The translations under genes and the position numbers were made by a program. The notes under the pieces are model-generated. The model saw nothing but the letters and a program-made list of their open reading frames with translations, had not been told where the DNA came from and searched no databases. Shown here one piece after another: positions 8,881 through 17,284 of a stretch of DNA of 35,332 nt. The first letter of the stretch is position 1; each line of letters starts with the position of its first letter. The stretch covers positions 1-35,332 of the forward strand of contig CAMPYS010000020.1 in NCBI GenBank assembly GCA_946998295.1, written 5' to 3'. The stretch comes from an uncultured Prevotella sp. (GTDB taxonomy: Bacteria; Bacteroidota; Bacteroidia; Bacteroidales; Bacteroidaceae).

Positions 8881-9949
8881 CAAGTATCATATCTAATAAA
8901 GTTATAGCAGCCATAGCCTCAACTATAGGCACAGCTCTTGGTAAAACACAAGTGTCGTGTCTTCCTTTAGGTTTTATAGTATCTTTGTTATAGTGTATAT
9001 CTATACTCTCTTGTTCTTTAAGTATAGTAGGAATAGGTTTGAAAGCAACACGGAAATAAATGTCTTCTCCATTACTTATACCTCCTTGAATACCGCCGCT
9101 ATGGTTTGTTTTTGTTTTTATTATAGTTTCATTTTTATTATTGGTTGATAATATAAATTTATCATTTTCTTCACTTCCTCTTTTTTCACATCCTTCAAAT
9201 CCGTCTCCATACTCAAACCCCTTTGCTGCATTTATGCTTAACATTGCAGCTCCTAATCGCGAATGAAGTTTATCAAATTCAGGTTCACCTATACCTATTG
9301 GACACCCTTTTATAATGCAAGTTATAATACCCCCTATAGTATCTTCTTCTTTCTTCACTTTAGCAATAAGTTTTTCCATAAGTTTTGATATTTTAGGGTC
9401 AGGACACCTTATCGGTGACATTTCTATAAGGGATAAGTCTTGTTTCTTATAATCTTTTTCAATAGAAATATTTCCCACTTGCGATGTGAAAGCATTTATA
9501 GTTATATTATACTTATTAAGCACTATTTTTGCTAATGCTCCCGCTACAATACGTGCTATAGTTATGCGAGCAGAGGCTCTTCCTCCGCCTCTGTAATCTC
9601 TTATTCCATATTTTTTATAATAAGTATAATCTGCATGAGATGGGCGAAATATATCTTTTATATTGTTGTAGTCTGTTGATTTTTGATTTTTATTTTGAAC
9701 AATAAATGCAATGGGAGTACCAGTGGTTTTACCTTCAAATATGCCACTTAAAAACTCTACTTCATCCAATTCATTTCGACTTGTTGTAAGATTATTTTGG
9801 CCAGGTCTACGTCTGTTTAATTCACTTTGTATGTAATGATAATCTATTATTATGCCAGAAGGCATACCATCAACAATTCCTCCTATACAAAGTCCATGAC
9901 TTTCTCCAAATGTAGTTAGTCTGAATATAGTTCCAATTGTGTTAGACAT
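8849..9949 (-). CDS. aroC: Chorismate synthase
   Basis: AroC makes chorismate from 5-enolpyruvylshikimate-3-phosphate using reduced FMN, the last step of the shikimate pathway. The 366-residue product is full length. Signatures are GESHG (15-19), RRRPGQ (46-51), RPSHADYTY (102-110), RDYRGGGRASAR (117-128), and RHDTCVLPRAVP near 330, which includes the FMN-binding and catalytic His/Asp region. It follows slyD by 18 bases on the minus strand, so it is probably translated from the same mRNA. The last nine codons and the stop lie inside the duplicated block at 8829-8880, so its extreme C-terminus may be a recent replacement. Confidence 0.97.
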   Translation of the reverse strand: MSNTIGTIFRLTTFGESHGLCIGGIVDGMPSGIIIDYHYIQSELNRRRPGQNNLTTSRNELDEVEFLSGIFEGKTTGTPIAFIVQNKNQKSTDYNNIKDIFRPSHADYTYYKKYGIRDYRGGGRASARITIARIVAGALAKIVLNKYNITINAFTSQVGNISIEKDYKKQDLSLIEMSPIRCPDPKISKLMEKLIAKVKKEEDTIGGIITCIIKGCPIGIGEPEFDKLHSRLGAAMLSINAAKGFEYGDGFEGCEKRGSEENDKFILSTNNKNETIIKTKTNHSGGIQGGISNGEDIYFRVAFKPIPTILKEQESIDIHYNKDTIKPKGRHDTCVLPRAVPIVEAMAAITLLDMILVNNAYHNTIT

Positions 9950-9967
9950 GTGTTTAAGTAATAGAGT

Positions 9968-10540
9968 TTAGTGGCATCCACAATTTCCGTTATTTCCTTT
10001 GCATCCACATCCACAATTTCCCCCACAACTGCATCCTCCATGCTGTTTTTTCATATTCTCAAAAAAATTATCTACTTCTTCTTTTGGTACTTTACGATTC
10101 TCTAATACTTTAACATTAAATTTTAGAGTTTTACCAGCTAATGGATGATTCAAGTCTACTTTGACTTTGTTTTCATTTATATCAATTACTTTACCCAAAA
10201 AGCGTCTACCCTCATTATTTTGTAAAGGTATAGTTGCCCCTATAAATATGTTTTCATTATCAAAAGCACCATCAATAGTAAAGACAGATTTGTCAATGTC
10301 AATAACTTTCTCAGGAATAAATAACCCGTATGCTTGTTCTTTAGGTAGCGAAAATTCGATAGTACTACCTGCTACTTGGTCGATAATTTTATCTTCAAAT
10401 GCAGGTATAGTCATTTCACAACCAGAATAGAAGTTTAGAGGATGTTCTTCTTCTGTTTTTTCTATAAACTCTTCTATTTCATCAACTATGCTATGAAGTT
10501 CATAGTTGACACTTATAAAGTGATAAATCTTATCTTCCAT
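9968..10540 (-). CDS. slyD: SlyD-type FKBP peptidyl-prolyl isomerase with metal-binding tail
   Basis: This cytoplasmic prolyl isomerase/chaperone has 190 residues. The FKBP part is split by an insert-in-flap domain, as in SlyD: LNFYSGCEMTIPAFEDKI (about 35-52), then the flap region, then DLNHPLAGKTLKF (about 129-141), which matches the SlyD signature. The C-terminus (about 167-190) is rich in Cys, Gly and His (GGCSCGGNCGCGCKG, then NCGCH), the known nickel/zinc-binding tail of SlyD. It is first in a two-gene minus-strand unit with aroC and has a -7 box at 10597-10604. Confidence 0.9.
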   Translation of the reverse strand: MEDKIYHFISVNYELHSIVDEIEEFIEKTEEEHPLNFYSGCEMTIPAFEDKIIDQVAGSTIEFSLPKEQAYGLFIPEKVIDIDKSVFTIDGAFDNENIFIGATIPLQNNEGRRFLGKVIDINENKVKVDLNHPLAGKTLKFNVKVLENRKVPKEEVDNFFENMKKQHGGCSCGGNCGCGCKGNNGNCGCH

Positions 10541-10596
10541 ATATATTTTTATGATGTAAATATTATTTTGATACTTATTTTTATATATACTTTATG

Positions 10597-10604
10597 CAAA
10601 GATA
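10597..10604 (-). promoter_or_regulatory. Promoter -7 box for slyD-aroC
   Basis: Minus-strand TATCTTTG matches TAnnTTTG and ends 56 bases before the slyD ATG. No good -33 TTG is visible. Confidence 0.6.
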
Positions 10605-10678
10605 ATACTAAATATTATAAACTTATCTTATATGTTACCTTTTTTCTATATTACTTTCTTTTATGAAAGGAGAGAATA

Positions 10679-10710
10679 TTTGTGCAACTAAAAAAAAACG
10701 TGTAGTTTTG
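10679..10710 (+). promoter_or_regulatory. Promoter for aguA-aguB (-33 TTTG, -7 TAGTTTTG)
   Basis: TTTG at 10679-10682 and TAGTTTTG at 10703-10710 are separated by 20 bases, a near-ideal Bacteroidota promoter. The aguA ATG lies 40 bases after the -7 box. Confidence 0.8.
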
Positions 10711-10750
10711 CATAAAATATATTCACGATTATTAATAAAATATTATCCCC

Positions 10751-11806
10751 ATGAACAATAATTATCGTTTACCTTCTGAATGGGAGCAACAAAGTGCGAT
10801 AGCTTTAATATGGCCAGATAAAAATACAGATTGGAATGCTTATTTAGACGAAATAACAGAAACATATATTCAGTTGGCGATGATAATTACTAATTACGAA
10901 CGTTTATTTGTTATCTCACCTAATGTAGAAGATACAAAATCTTTACTTAAGAAAAGATTAACCGATAATAATTTTAATAGAATAGTTTTTAGTTTTTGTG
11001 AGAATAATGATACATGGGCAAGAGATGTTTTGCCTATTACACTTGTACCTTCGTGTAACGCAAGTGATAAAGAATCGTTATTTCTCGATTTTAAGTTTAA
11101 TGGCTGGGGCAAAAAGTTTAAATATGATAAAGATAATAAACTTAATAGAAAAATATTTTCACAATCAGTATTAAATGGAAAGATAGTTAATTGTAAAGAC
11201 TTTATTCTTGAAGGGGGCTCGATAGAAACAGATGGTAAAGGTACACTTTTTACAACTTCATCCTGTTTACTTGCTCCAAATAGAAATGAGCTAATGTCAA
11301 AACAGAAAATAGAGGAAAAGTTATTAGATATATTTGATAGTATAAAAAGAATAATTTGGATTGAACATGGGGCATTACGAGGAGATGATACAGATGGACA
11401 TATAGATACAATTTTGCGTTGCGCTCCTAATAACACATTATTATATATAGCAACTGAAGATAAATTAGACGACCATTTTGATGATTTGAACAAATTAGAT
11501 AAACAAGTACGCTCTTTAAGAACATTAGATAATAAACCATATCGTTTTTTACCACTAATTCTTCCCAAGCCTATATATTATAATGGAGAGAGACTTCCTG
11601 CAACATATGCAAATTTCTTAATTTTAAATGGAGCAGTCATAGTACCTACATATAGGCAAAAAAATAATGATACTAATGCTTTATCTATAATAAAAAAAGC
11701 TTTTCCCAATCATGATATTATAGGAGTAGATGCCTCTGTTATTATACGTCAACATGGTTCAATACATTGCCTTACTATGCAACTGCCTAAAGGTTGTCTA
11801 AAATGA
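10751..11806 (+). CDS. aguA: Agmatine deiminase
   Basis: AguA hydrolyses agmatine to N-carbamoylputrescine and ammonia. The 351-residue product has the guanidino-group-modifying fold. It shows TWARDVLP (88-95) with substrate-binding D92, EGGSIETDG (154-162), HGALRGDDTDGHIDT (206-220) with catalytic H217, and the nucleophile C340 in QHGSIHCLTMQLP. It is the first gene of an operon with aguB, which starts 27 bases after its stop, so the pair makes putrescine from agmatine. The promoter at 10679-10710 serves both. Confidence 0.95.
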   Translation: MNNNYRLPSEWEQQSAIALIWPDKNTDWNAYLDEITETYIQLAMIITNYERLFVISPNVEDTKSLLKKRLTDNNFNRIVFSFCENNDTWARDVLPITLVPSCNASDKESLFLDFKFNGWGKKFKYDKDNKLNRKIFSQSVLNGKIVNCKDFILEGGSIETDGKGTLFTTSSCLLAPNRNELMSKQKIEEKLLDIFDSIKRIIWIEHGALRGDDTDGHIDTILRCAPNNTLLYIATEDKLDDHFDDLNKLDKQVRSLRTLDNKPYRFLPLILPKPIYYNGERLPATYANFLILNGAVIVPTYRQKNNDTNALSIIKKAFPNHDIIGVDASVIIRQHGSIHCLTMQLPKGCLK

Positions 11807-11833
11807 AAATGTTTAATTATTTTTTAAATTAAA

Positions 11834-12709
11834 ATGAAAATAGGTTTACTACAACTTCATAATGAGAGTAATATTACCACAAATATAGAAAAAATAATTT
11901 TAGGTATAAATAATTTAGTTTCTAAAGGTGCTGAACTGATAATACTTCAAGAACTTCATAACACTTTGTATTTTTGCCAAGTAGAAAATGTTGATAATTT
12001 TGATTTGGCAGAACCTATACCAGGAAAATCTACAAAATTATATTCAAAAATAGCTAAAGACTTAGGAGTAGTTATAGTAATATCTCTATTTGAAAAGCGT
12101 ACAGCAGGTATATACCATAACACAGCAGTAGTTATAGATAGTGATGGTACAATTGCAGGAAAATATAGAAAGATGCACATCCCCGATGATCCTGCTTATT
12201 ATGAAAAATTTTATTTTACTCCTGGCGATTTAGGATTTCATCCTATACAAACAAGTATTGGTTGTATAGGAGTTTTAGTTTGTTGGGATCAATGGTATCC
12301 AGAAGCTGCTCGTCTTATGGCATTGCAAGGTGCTGAACTTTTAATTTATCCTACAGCAATAGGTTATGCTGATACTGATTCGGTTGAAGAACAACAACGT
12401 CAGCGTCAAGCATGGACAACAGTTATGCGAGGACATGCTGTTGCTAATGGTATTCCTGTAATAGCTGTAAATCGTGTAGGTTACGAAGCTGATCCAAGTC
12501 TTGAAACAAACGGAATTAACTTTTGGGGTAGTAGTTTTGTTGCAGGACCTCAAGGAGAATTAATAATACAGGCAGATGATAAAACAGAAGCAGAGATAGT
12601 AGTTGATATAGATATTAATCATAGCGAAACTGTACGTCGTTGGTGGCCTTTTTTTCGAGATCGCCGTATAGATAGCTATAGTGATATTACTAAACGTTTT
12701 ATAGATTAG
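11834..12709 (+). CDS. aguB: N-carbamoylputrescine amidase (nitrilase family)
   Basis: AguB converts N-carbamoylputrescine to putrescine, CO2 and ammonia. The 291-residue cytoplasmic enzyme shows the nitrilase triad: E40 in ILQELHN, K113 in YRKMHIPDDP and C150 in VCWDQWYPEAARLMALQGAE. The aromatic-rich segment YYEKFYFTPGD and the C-terminal VRRWWPFFRDRRID are typical of this subfamily. It lies directly downstream of aguA on the same strand, which confirms the assignment. No speA (arginine decarboxylase) is in the window. Confidence 0.95.
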   Translation: MKIGLLQLHNESNITTNIEKIILGINNLVSKGAELIILQELHNTLYFCQVENVDNFDLAEPIPGKSTKLYSKIAKDLGVVIVISLFEKRTAGIYHNTAVVIDSDGTIAGKYRKMHIPDDPAYYEKFYFTPGDLGFHPIQTSIGCIGVLVCWDQWYPEAARLMALQGAELLIYPTAIGYADTDSVEEQQRQRQAWTTVMRGHAVANGIPVIAVNRVGYEADPSLETNGINFWGSSFVAGPQGELIIQADDKTEAEIVVDIDINHSETVRRWWPFFRDRRIDSYSDITKRFID

Positions 12710-12731
12710 ATTAACTCCTAATAAATAGGGA

Positions 12732-12762
12732 TTGTTAACAATATCGCTTATTGGTAATTTTG
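12732..12762 (+). promoter_or_regulatory. hemG promoter with a palindrome over the -33 element
   Basis: TTG (12732-12734) and TAATTTTG (12755-12762) are 20 bases apart, and the hemG ATG is 23 bases further on. The perfect 12-base palindrome ATTGTTAACAAT (12731-12742) covers the -33 TTG, a plausible repressor site. No factor is identified. Confidence 0.7.
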
Positions 12763-12785
12763 CATTTACAAAATAGTTAATAATA

Positions 12786-14144
12786 ATGCAAAGATATAGA
12801 CAGTTTGTAGTGATTGGAGCTGGAATAACAGGATTAACAGCTGCGTGGCAATTAAGAAAAAATGGTAAAGATGTTGAAGTATTAGAGTGTAAAAACAAAA
12901 TAGGAGGTCTAATGCAGACACAAACTGTTGATGGTTTTACAATGGAGCAAGGACCAAGTACTGGTACATTAAAGTATCCTGAAGTTGCAGAACTATTTGA
13001 AGACCTTAGTGGTAAATGCTCTATTGAACTTCCTAATTCTGTAAGTAATAGACGTCTTATTTGGAAAGGGAATAAACTTCATGTACTTCCATCAGGAATA
13101 ATAAGTGGTATAACTACTCCATTATTCACTTTTAAAGATAAAATGCGTTTACTTGCCGAACCATGGCGTAAACGAGGAACTGATGCTAATGAATCTGTAG
13201 GAGCTCTGGCAGAACGCAGACTTGGTAAATCTTTTGTTGATTATGCAGTTGACCCCTTTATAGGAGGTATTTACGCAAGCAATCCATATAAAATACCTAC
13301 TCGTTTAGCATTGCCAAAATTATATGCTTTAGAACAAAAGTATGGAAGTTTTATAAAAGGAAGTATTGCTCTTTCAAAATGTAAAAAGACAGAAAGAGAA
13401 GCTAAAGCAACGAAACAGATATTTTCTACACGTGGAGGTTTTACTAATTTGGTAAAGGCTTTAGGTGATTTGATAGGAAAAGACCGTATAACTCTAAATG
13501 TTAACGATTTAGAAATAGAATATGTTGAAGGTAGTTGGAAACTTACGTGGAATGGTGGTAGTATATTAGCTAAAAATCTTATAACAACTTGTCCAGCCTA
13601 CTCACTTCCAAAATTATTTAGTAAAATTATATCCAAGCAGGAAGCTGATATTTTGGGAAGTCTATATTATGCACCTATTGTAAATATAGGAGTGGGATTG
13701 AATCATTCAGAGAAAGTTCGTTGGAAAGCTTTTGGAGCATTAATTCCATCATGTGAAAAACAAAAAATCTTAGGAATTTTAATGCCTTCTGCATGTTTCG
13801 CTAATAGAGCACCTAAAACAGGTGCTACCTATGCTTATTTTATGGGCGGAACAGACCACCCAGAATATCTTAACAAAACAGATGAGGAAATAACAGAAAT
13901 AGTTAATGACACTCTTTGTAACATACTAAAATATCCTATAGGAACAAAGGCAGATGTAATACGTATCTTCCGACATAAATGTGCCATACCACAATATATG
14001 CCAGATACAGATAATCGGATTGCTACAATTAATGCTATTGAAGATAAATATCAAACATTGCGTATAGCAGGAAATATAAAAGATGGTATAGGTATGGCAG
14101 ATAGAATAGCTCAAGCTATAAGGATTGCTAATAGTTTGATTTAG
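12786..14144 (+). CDS. hemG: FAD-dependent protoporphyrinogen/coproporphyrinogen oxidase
   Basis: This enzyme of late haem biosynthesis oxidises porphyrinogen to porphyrin. The 452-residue product begins with a Rossmann FAD site, VVIGAGITGLTAAWQL (8-23), an acidic ribose-binding E34, and KIGGLMQT (38-45). Further motifs are EQGPSTGTL, VDPFIGGIYASNP and the C-terminal AGNIKDGIGMADRIAQA, all typical of the oxygen-type (HemY-like) oxidase. Bacteroidales annotations call it hemG, although it is unrelated to the flavodoxin-like HemG of E. coli. No transmembrane helix is evident. It has its own promoter after aguAB and ends at a two-way terminator. Confidence 0.93.
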   Translation: MQRYRQFVVIGAGITGLTAAWQLRKNGKDVEVLECKNKIGGLMQTQTVDGFTMEQGPSTGTLKYPEVAELFEDLSGKCSIELPNSVSNRRLIWKGNKLHVLPSGIISGITTPLFTFKDKMRLLAEPWRKRGTDANESVGALAERRLGKSFVDYAVDPFIGGIYASNPYKIPTRLALPKLYALEQKYGSFIKGSIALSKCKKTEREAKATKQIFSTRGGFTNLVKALGDLIGKDRITLNVNDLEIEYVEGSWKLTWNGGSILAKNLITTCPAYSLPKLFSKIISKQEADILGSLYYAPIVNIGVGLNHSEKVRWKAFGALIPSCEKQKILGILMPSACFANRAPKTGATYAYFMGGTDHPEYLNKTDEEITEIVNDTLCNILKYPIGTKADVIRIFRHKCAIPQYMPDTDNRIATINAIEDKYQTLRIAGNIKDGIGMADRIAQAIRIANSLI

Positions 14145-14181
14145 ACCAGTTAAACCAGTAATAAAAAAATATTGTAAATAA

Positions 14182-14213
14182 AAAAAGCAGAACCTATTTT
14201 AGTCCTGCTTTTT
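14182..14213. terminator. Bidirectional terminator between hemG and ferredoxin gene
   Basis: AAAAAGCAG (14182-14190) pairs with CTGCTTTTT (14205-14213), with an inner A-C mismatch and two more pairs. A/T runs flank both sides, so it can act in both directions for the convergent hemG (+) and ferredoxin (-) genes. Confidence 0.85.
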
Positions 14214-14245
14214 AAATTTTATAATTATTAAATATTGTAGGTGTT

Positions 14246-14413
14246 TTATGGAAGACTTATAGCCTCACTTGGGCAAACGTCTGCACATGTTCCACACTCT
14301 GTACAAGCATCTGCATCAATTTTATAAATTTCACCCTCAGAAATTGCGCCTACTGGGCACTCATCAATACATGTACCGCAAGCGATACAATCGTTTCCAA
14401 TTACATAAGCCAT
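14246..14413 (-). CDS. 2[4Fe-4S] ferredoxin
   Basis: A 55-residue protein read from the minus strand. It has two clostridial-type cluster motifs: C9-x2-C12-x2-C15-x3-C19-P and C37-x2-C40-x2-C43-x3-C47-P. It starts MAYVIGNDCIACGTC and ends SEAISLP. All eight ligands are present and the length is standard, so it should carry two [4Fe-4S] clusters as a low-potential electron carrier. A strong -7 box lies 76 bases upstream and it ends just before the terminator shared with hemG. It is monocistronic, and its partner enzyme is not encoded nearby. Confidence 0.96.
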   Translation of the reverse strand: MAYVIGNDCIACGTCIDECPVGAISEGEIYKIDADACTECGTCADVCPSEAISLP

Positions 14414-14489
14414 AATGTTCGTATTTTTAAAATTATTATTTGTAATGTTTTTGTATAGGAATATTATTAATACCTATTTTTAAGTACTG

Positions 14490-14497
14490 CAAAGGTA
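14490..14497 (-). promoter_or_regulatory. Promoter -7 box for the ferredoxin gene
   Basis: Minus-strand TACCTTTG fits TAnnTTTG and ends 76 bases before the ATG. The leader contains a small hairpin (ATAGG..CCTAT). No -33 TTG is seen. Confidence 0.65.
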
Positions 14498-14647
14498 TAT
14501 ATTATTTATATCACTACCTAAAAATAATGATATAACTTTTTATATTTAGAAACTTTACAAATAAGTTTTCCTATTTTTAGTTATTAAAATCTATGATATA
14601 ATTATACATAAAAATAATAAAAAAGCACTTTATAAGTTATTATAGAT

Positions 14648-15394
14648 ATGAGAAGGTTAATATTTATAACAGTATTATTATTTGCAACTCTATCTTGTAT
14701 TTCTCAAGATAGAAGAGTTCAAAATAAACCATATATTGATTTACGTAATTTTCATTTTGGAGTTATTGTTGGTACTCATGTTCAAGACTTAGAGTTGAGA
14801 AATACAGCCCCGAAAGTAGTTAATTTAGGTGATGGGGCAGGAGACAAGGAACGAGTTATTTCTGTTGATCAAGACCGATGGGATGCAGGATTTACAGTGG
14901 GAGTTTTAGGAGAATTAAGGTTAAATCAAACTTTTCAATTTAGAATAGCCCCAACATTATATTTTGGAACAAGACATATAACATTCAATAATTATTCAGA
15001 TTTATTTAATAATGAAAAGCCAACATCGGTTTCTCAGACCATTAAAACAGCATACGTTGCTTGTGCTTTAGATTTTATAGCAGCAGCTCCACGTTTCAAT
15101 AATCACCGTCCATATATAATGTTAGGGGTAGTGCCTATGTTGAATATTACAAATAAGTCTAATGATTATTTGCGCTTGAAGGGTAGAGAGGCATTTATAG
15201 AAATAGGTGTTGGATGTGATTTCTATTTGCCTTATTTTAAACTGAGACCTGAACTTAAATTTATGTTTGGACTTTCTAACTGCTTAAATTCTAATTATGT
15301 TAAACGTTTAAAAGATAAACGTACACGAATGTATTCAAATTCGGTTGATTATGCTCAATCTAAATTGATAGCCTTGACTTTCTATTTTGAATAG
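14648..15394 (+). CDS. porT: PorT-like outer membrane beta-barrel protein (type IX secretion)
   Basis: The 248-residue product starts with a signal peptide, MRRLIFITVLLFATLSCISQ, cleaved near residue 20. RVQNKPYIDLRNFHFGVIVGTHVQDLEL (about 23-50) matches the conserved N-terminus of PorT/SprT, a component needed for type IX secretion in Bacteroidota. The rest is alternating beta strands ending YSNSVDYAQSKLIALTFYFE, typical of an 8- to 10-stranded barrel that ends in an aromatic strand. The cysteine at position 17 could alternatively make it a lipoprotein (LSC-I). No clear TAnnTTTG is seen upstream. It converges with the metallophosphatase gene with only 4 bases between stops. No other type IX genes are in the window. 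Confidence 0.8.
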   Translation: MRRLIFITVLLFATLSCISQDRRVQNKPYIDLRNFHFGVIVGTHVQDLELRNTAPKVVNLGDGAGDKERVISVDQDRWDAGFTVGVLGELRLNQTFQFRIAPTLYFGTRHITFNNYSDLFNNEKPTSVSQTIKTAYVACALDFIAAAPRFNNHRPYIMLGVVPMLNITNKSNDYLRLKGREAFIEIGVGCDFYLPYFKLRPELKFMFGLSNCLNSNYVKRLKDKRTRMYSNSVDYAQSKLIALTFYFE

Positions 15395-15398
15395 AAAA

Positions 15399-16235
15399 TT
15401 ATTTTTTTGTTAACTTTAAAATAATTTTTCCAACGAATATACCTGATTTCCCATTTTGGTCAATTCCTATTTTCTTGCCATCTATGTTTTTAACGTAAGC
15501 AAGTTCTTTAAGGAATGTATGTGAATGACCGCCTAAGACTAGATCTATACCACGTGTGTTTGCTACAACTTCTTCATCACTTATTCCCTCAATGTTTATA
15601 CCTATGTGAGAAACACATATAATTAAGTCGCAACCTTTAGCTTTTAAATCATTTACAGCTTTTTGTGCACAAGTTATAGGATCTTTATATTTTAACGGTC
15701 CATAATTTTCTTTAGCAACTAAGCCTTCTAATTTAGGAGATAAACCAAATATCCCAATCTTTATACCTTTACGTTTTATAATTATATATGGTTTTACCAA
15801 TTTTGAAAGTTCAGTATTAGCAAAATCATAGTTAGCGCAAACTATAGGGTAGTTTAGATTTTTGAATAATCTTATCATATTATCTAATCCAAAGTCAAAC
15901 TCATGATTACCTATTGTTCCTGCAGTATAGTTCATTAGATTCATTAGTCCAACTTCTACATCTCCTTTATACATAGTGAAATATGGTGAACCTTGGCAAA
16001 AGTCTCCACTATCAAATAGTAGTAAATCAGGATCTTTTTTACGTTCTTGTTTCAACATTTCTATGCGTCTTATAAAACCACCTCTACCTGCACGTAGTGT
16101 ATCTGCATTTGTTGTTTTGAAAGGTATTATTTGACTATGGGTATCATTAGTATGTAGAATTGTTAAACATTTGGTTTGCGCAAAAATGCTTATTGTTGCC
16201 AAGCAAAATATAATTGATATAATCCCCTTTTTCAT
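15399..16235 (-). CDS. Secreted metallophosphatase, N-terminal half of a 5'-nucleotidase
   Basis: The 278-residue protein begins at MKKGIISIIFCLATISIFAQ, a clean signal peptide. A longer in-frame start at 16286 would overlap the upstream gene and put 17 polar residues before the signal, so I reject it. Calcineurin-like metal motifs are all present: HTNDTHSQ, DSGDF, GNHEFDFG, SHIG and GGHSH. This corresponds to the catalytic domain of UshA-type 5'-nucleotidases, which remove phosphate from nucleotides in the periplasm. The substrate-binding C-terminal domain is a separate gene 20 bases upstream (16256-17077), so the two products probably work together. Confidence 0.9.
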   Translation of the reverse strand: MKKGIISIIFCLATISIFAQTKCLTILHTNDTHSQIIPFKTTNADTLRAGRGGFIRRIEMLKQERKKDPDLLLFDSGDFCQGSPYFTMYKGDVEVGLMNLMNYTAGTIGNHEFDFGLDNMIRLFKNLNYPIVCANYDFANTELSKLVKPYIIIKRKGIKIGIFGLSPKLEGLVAKENYGPLKYKDPITCAQKAVNDLKAKGCDLIICVSHIGINIEGISDEEVVANTRGIDLVLGGHSHTFLKELAYVKNIDGKKIGIDQNGKSGIFVGKIILKLTKK

Positions 16236-16255
16236 AATTTTATATTTTTTAATTG

Positions 16256-17077
16256 TTAGTTGTGTATTCCAATAGTATTTTCGCATCCAATTTTACCAGG
16301 TAAATCAGATATATATGTTATGCGTCCCTCTGTAGTACTATTTATTATTTTACCTTTGGCTGTCATTTGTTTAAAGTAATTTACTATTATTACTCTTGTA
16401 TTGTTGCTATCAGCTGTTGGTGATATAAAATTTGTTTTTGATTTAAATGCTTCTAATTTATCGTTACCTTGTGCTAAATAGTTTATTGTAGCAATTCTAT
16501 ATTGTGCTTTAGGGTCTATTTTTTTTCCATTTATGCATGCGTGTAATAAAACATTATGTTTGTTGAGTAGCAAACAAACTCCTTTGCTTACGCCTTCACC
16601 GCCAACGTGAGCTATTTGCTGGAATAGTTCATATACTTTTTCTCCACTTAAAGTAAGGAAACATATTTTATTCTCAAATGGAGCTATATCCAAGACATCT
16701 CCATAAGTAACAGCACCTTTGGGTAGGGTTGCACGTATGCCCCCCATATTATAAATGGCAAAATCAACTTTTTCATTATAACTACTTGCTGCCCATAACA
16801 TTATATCTGCTAATAAGTTTGAAAGATCGCTTTCTGGTCTTTCTGCTTTCATGTAATGATCTGAATATCCAACAATAGGATTCATTAGACTGTCAACTTT
16901 ATGCTTATATGGAGATAAAAAAATATCAGCCTTTGTGTATGTATTAGGATCGTACCTATTGTCTATTAAAATACGGCTACGTGTTATGCTTGTTATTTGG
17001 TAGTGTGAACTACATGATGTTAAAACTATAATGAGAAAGCAAAAGTATAGAATAAATAGTTTATTAAGTCTTTTCAT
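16256..17077 (-). CDS. Lipoprotein with 5'-nucleotidase C-terminal domain
   Basis: The 273-residue product has a lipoprotein signal, MKRLNKLFILYFCFLIIVLTSC, with lipid-attached C22. The rest matches the 5'-nucleotidase C-terminal domain: ESDLSNLLADIMLWAA, DFAIYNMGGIRATLPKG, ITYGDVLDIAPFEN-like YGDVLDIAPFENKICFLTLSG, and YRIATINYLAQGND. This domain binds the nucleoside and lacks the metal site, which the next gene supplies. Splitting one enzyme into two genes, with the C-terminal part first, is a pattern known in Bacteroidales. A -7 box lies at 17107-17114. Confidence 0.9.
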   Translation of the reverse strand: MKRLNKLFILYFCFLIIVLTSCSSHYQITSITRSRILIDNRYDPNTYTKADIFLSPYKHKVDSLMNPIVGYSDHYMKAERPESDLSNLLADIMLWAASSYNEKVDFAIYNMGGIRATLPKGAVTYGDVLDIAPFENKICFLTLSGEKVYELFQQIAHVGGEGVSKGVCLLLNKHNVLLHACINGKKIDPKAQYRIATINYLAQGNDKLEAFKSKTNFISPTADSNNTRVIIVNYFKQMTAKGKIINSTTEGRITYISDLPGKIGCENTIGIHN

Positions 17078-17106
17078 AATTTTATTTTATATATAAATAT
17101 TTTCTA

Positions 17107-17114
17107 CAAAATTA
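17107..17114 (-). promoter_or_regulatory. Promoter -7 box for the 5'-nucleotidase pair
   Basis: Minus-strand TAATTTTG fits TAnnTTTG and ends 29 bases before the ATG at 17077. No -33 TTG is visible. Confidence 0.5.
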
Positions 17115-17195
17115 ATAAAAACCGATTATATGAGATAAATTTTGAAAAAATAAATAAAGTCAATTAGTAAAATGGAAGATATTGTATTATATAAC

Positions 17196-17225
17196 TTGTT
17201 TATATGATAAATTGTTGTACCTTTG
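17196..17225 (+). promoter_or_regulatory. rplS promoter (-33 TTG, -7 TACCTTTG)
   Basis: TTG (17196-17198) and TACCTTTG (17218-17225) are 19 bases apart, matching the Bacteroidota consensus. The rplS ATG is 92 bases after the -7 box, which leaves an unusually long leader for this window. Confidence 0.8.
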
Positions 17226-17233
17226 CAACCAAT

Positions 17234-17284
17234 ATTCGTATAACCGCTGGTTATGGAAGAGTCATAAGCCATGTTGTATAGAAT
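17234..17284 (+). promoter_or_regulatory. Structured leader RNA upstream of rplS
   Basis: Within the 5' leader, 17234-17242 pairs with 17277-17284 (8 bp with one bulged G). This stem encloses a hairpin 17249-17255/17263-17270 (GGTTATG with CATAAGCC, one bulge). An alternative hairpin, ATAACC-GCT-GGTTAT (17240-17254), uses the same bases and cannot coexist with it. The arrangement is typical of an autoregulatory ribosomal-protein leader, where L19 would bind. I could not compare it with known L19 leader families. Confidence 0.5.

Noticed and set aside
10894..11568. 224-codon minus-strand ORF
   Set aside because: It lies wholly inside aguA on the opposite strand. aguA has all catalytic motifs and the reverse frame shows no family features.
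12560..12898. 112-codon minus-strand ORF spanning the aguB-hemG junction
   Set aside because: It is antisense to the end of aguB and the start of hemG, crosses a good plus-strand promoter, and has no recognisable motif.
16236..16286. 51-base upstream extension of the metallophosphatase
   Set aside because: It overlaps the preceding gene and puts polar residues before an ideal signal peptide that begins at 16235.
16738..16746. C-run within the 5'-nucleotidase C-terminal gene
   Set aside because: It encodes the conserved Met-Gly-Gly of NMGGIRA on the minus strand, and no -7 box lies at a promoter distance, unlike the two intergenic tracts.
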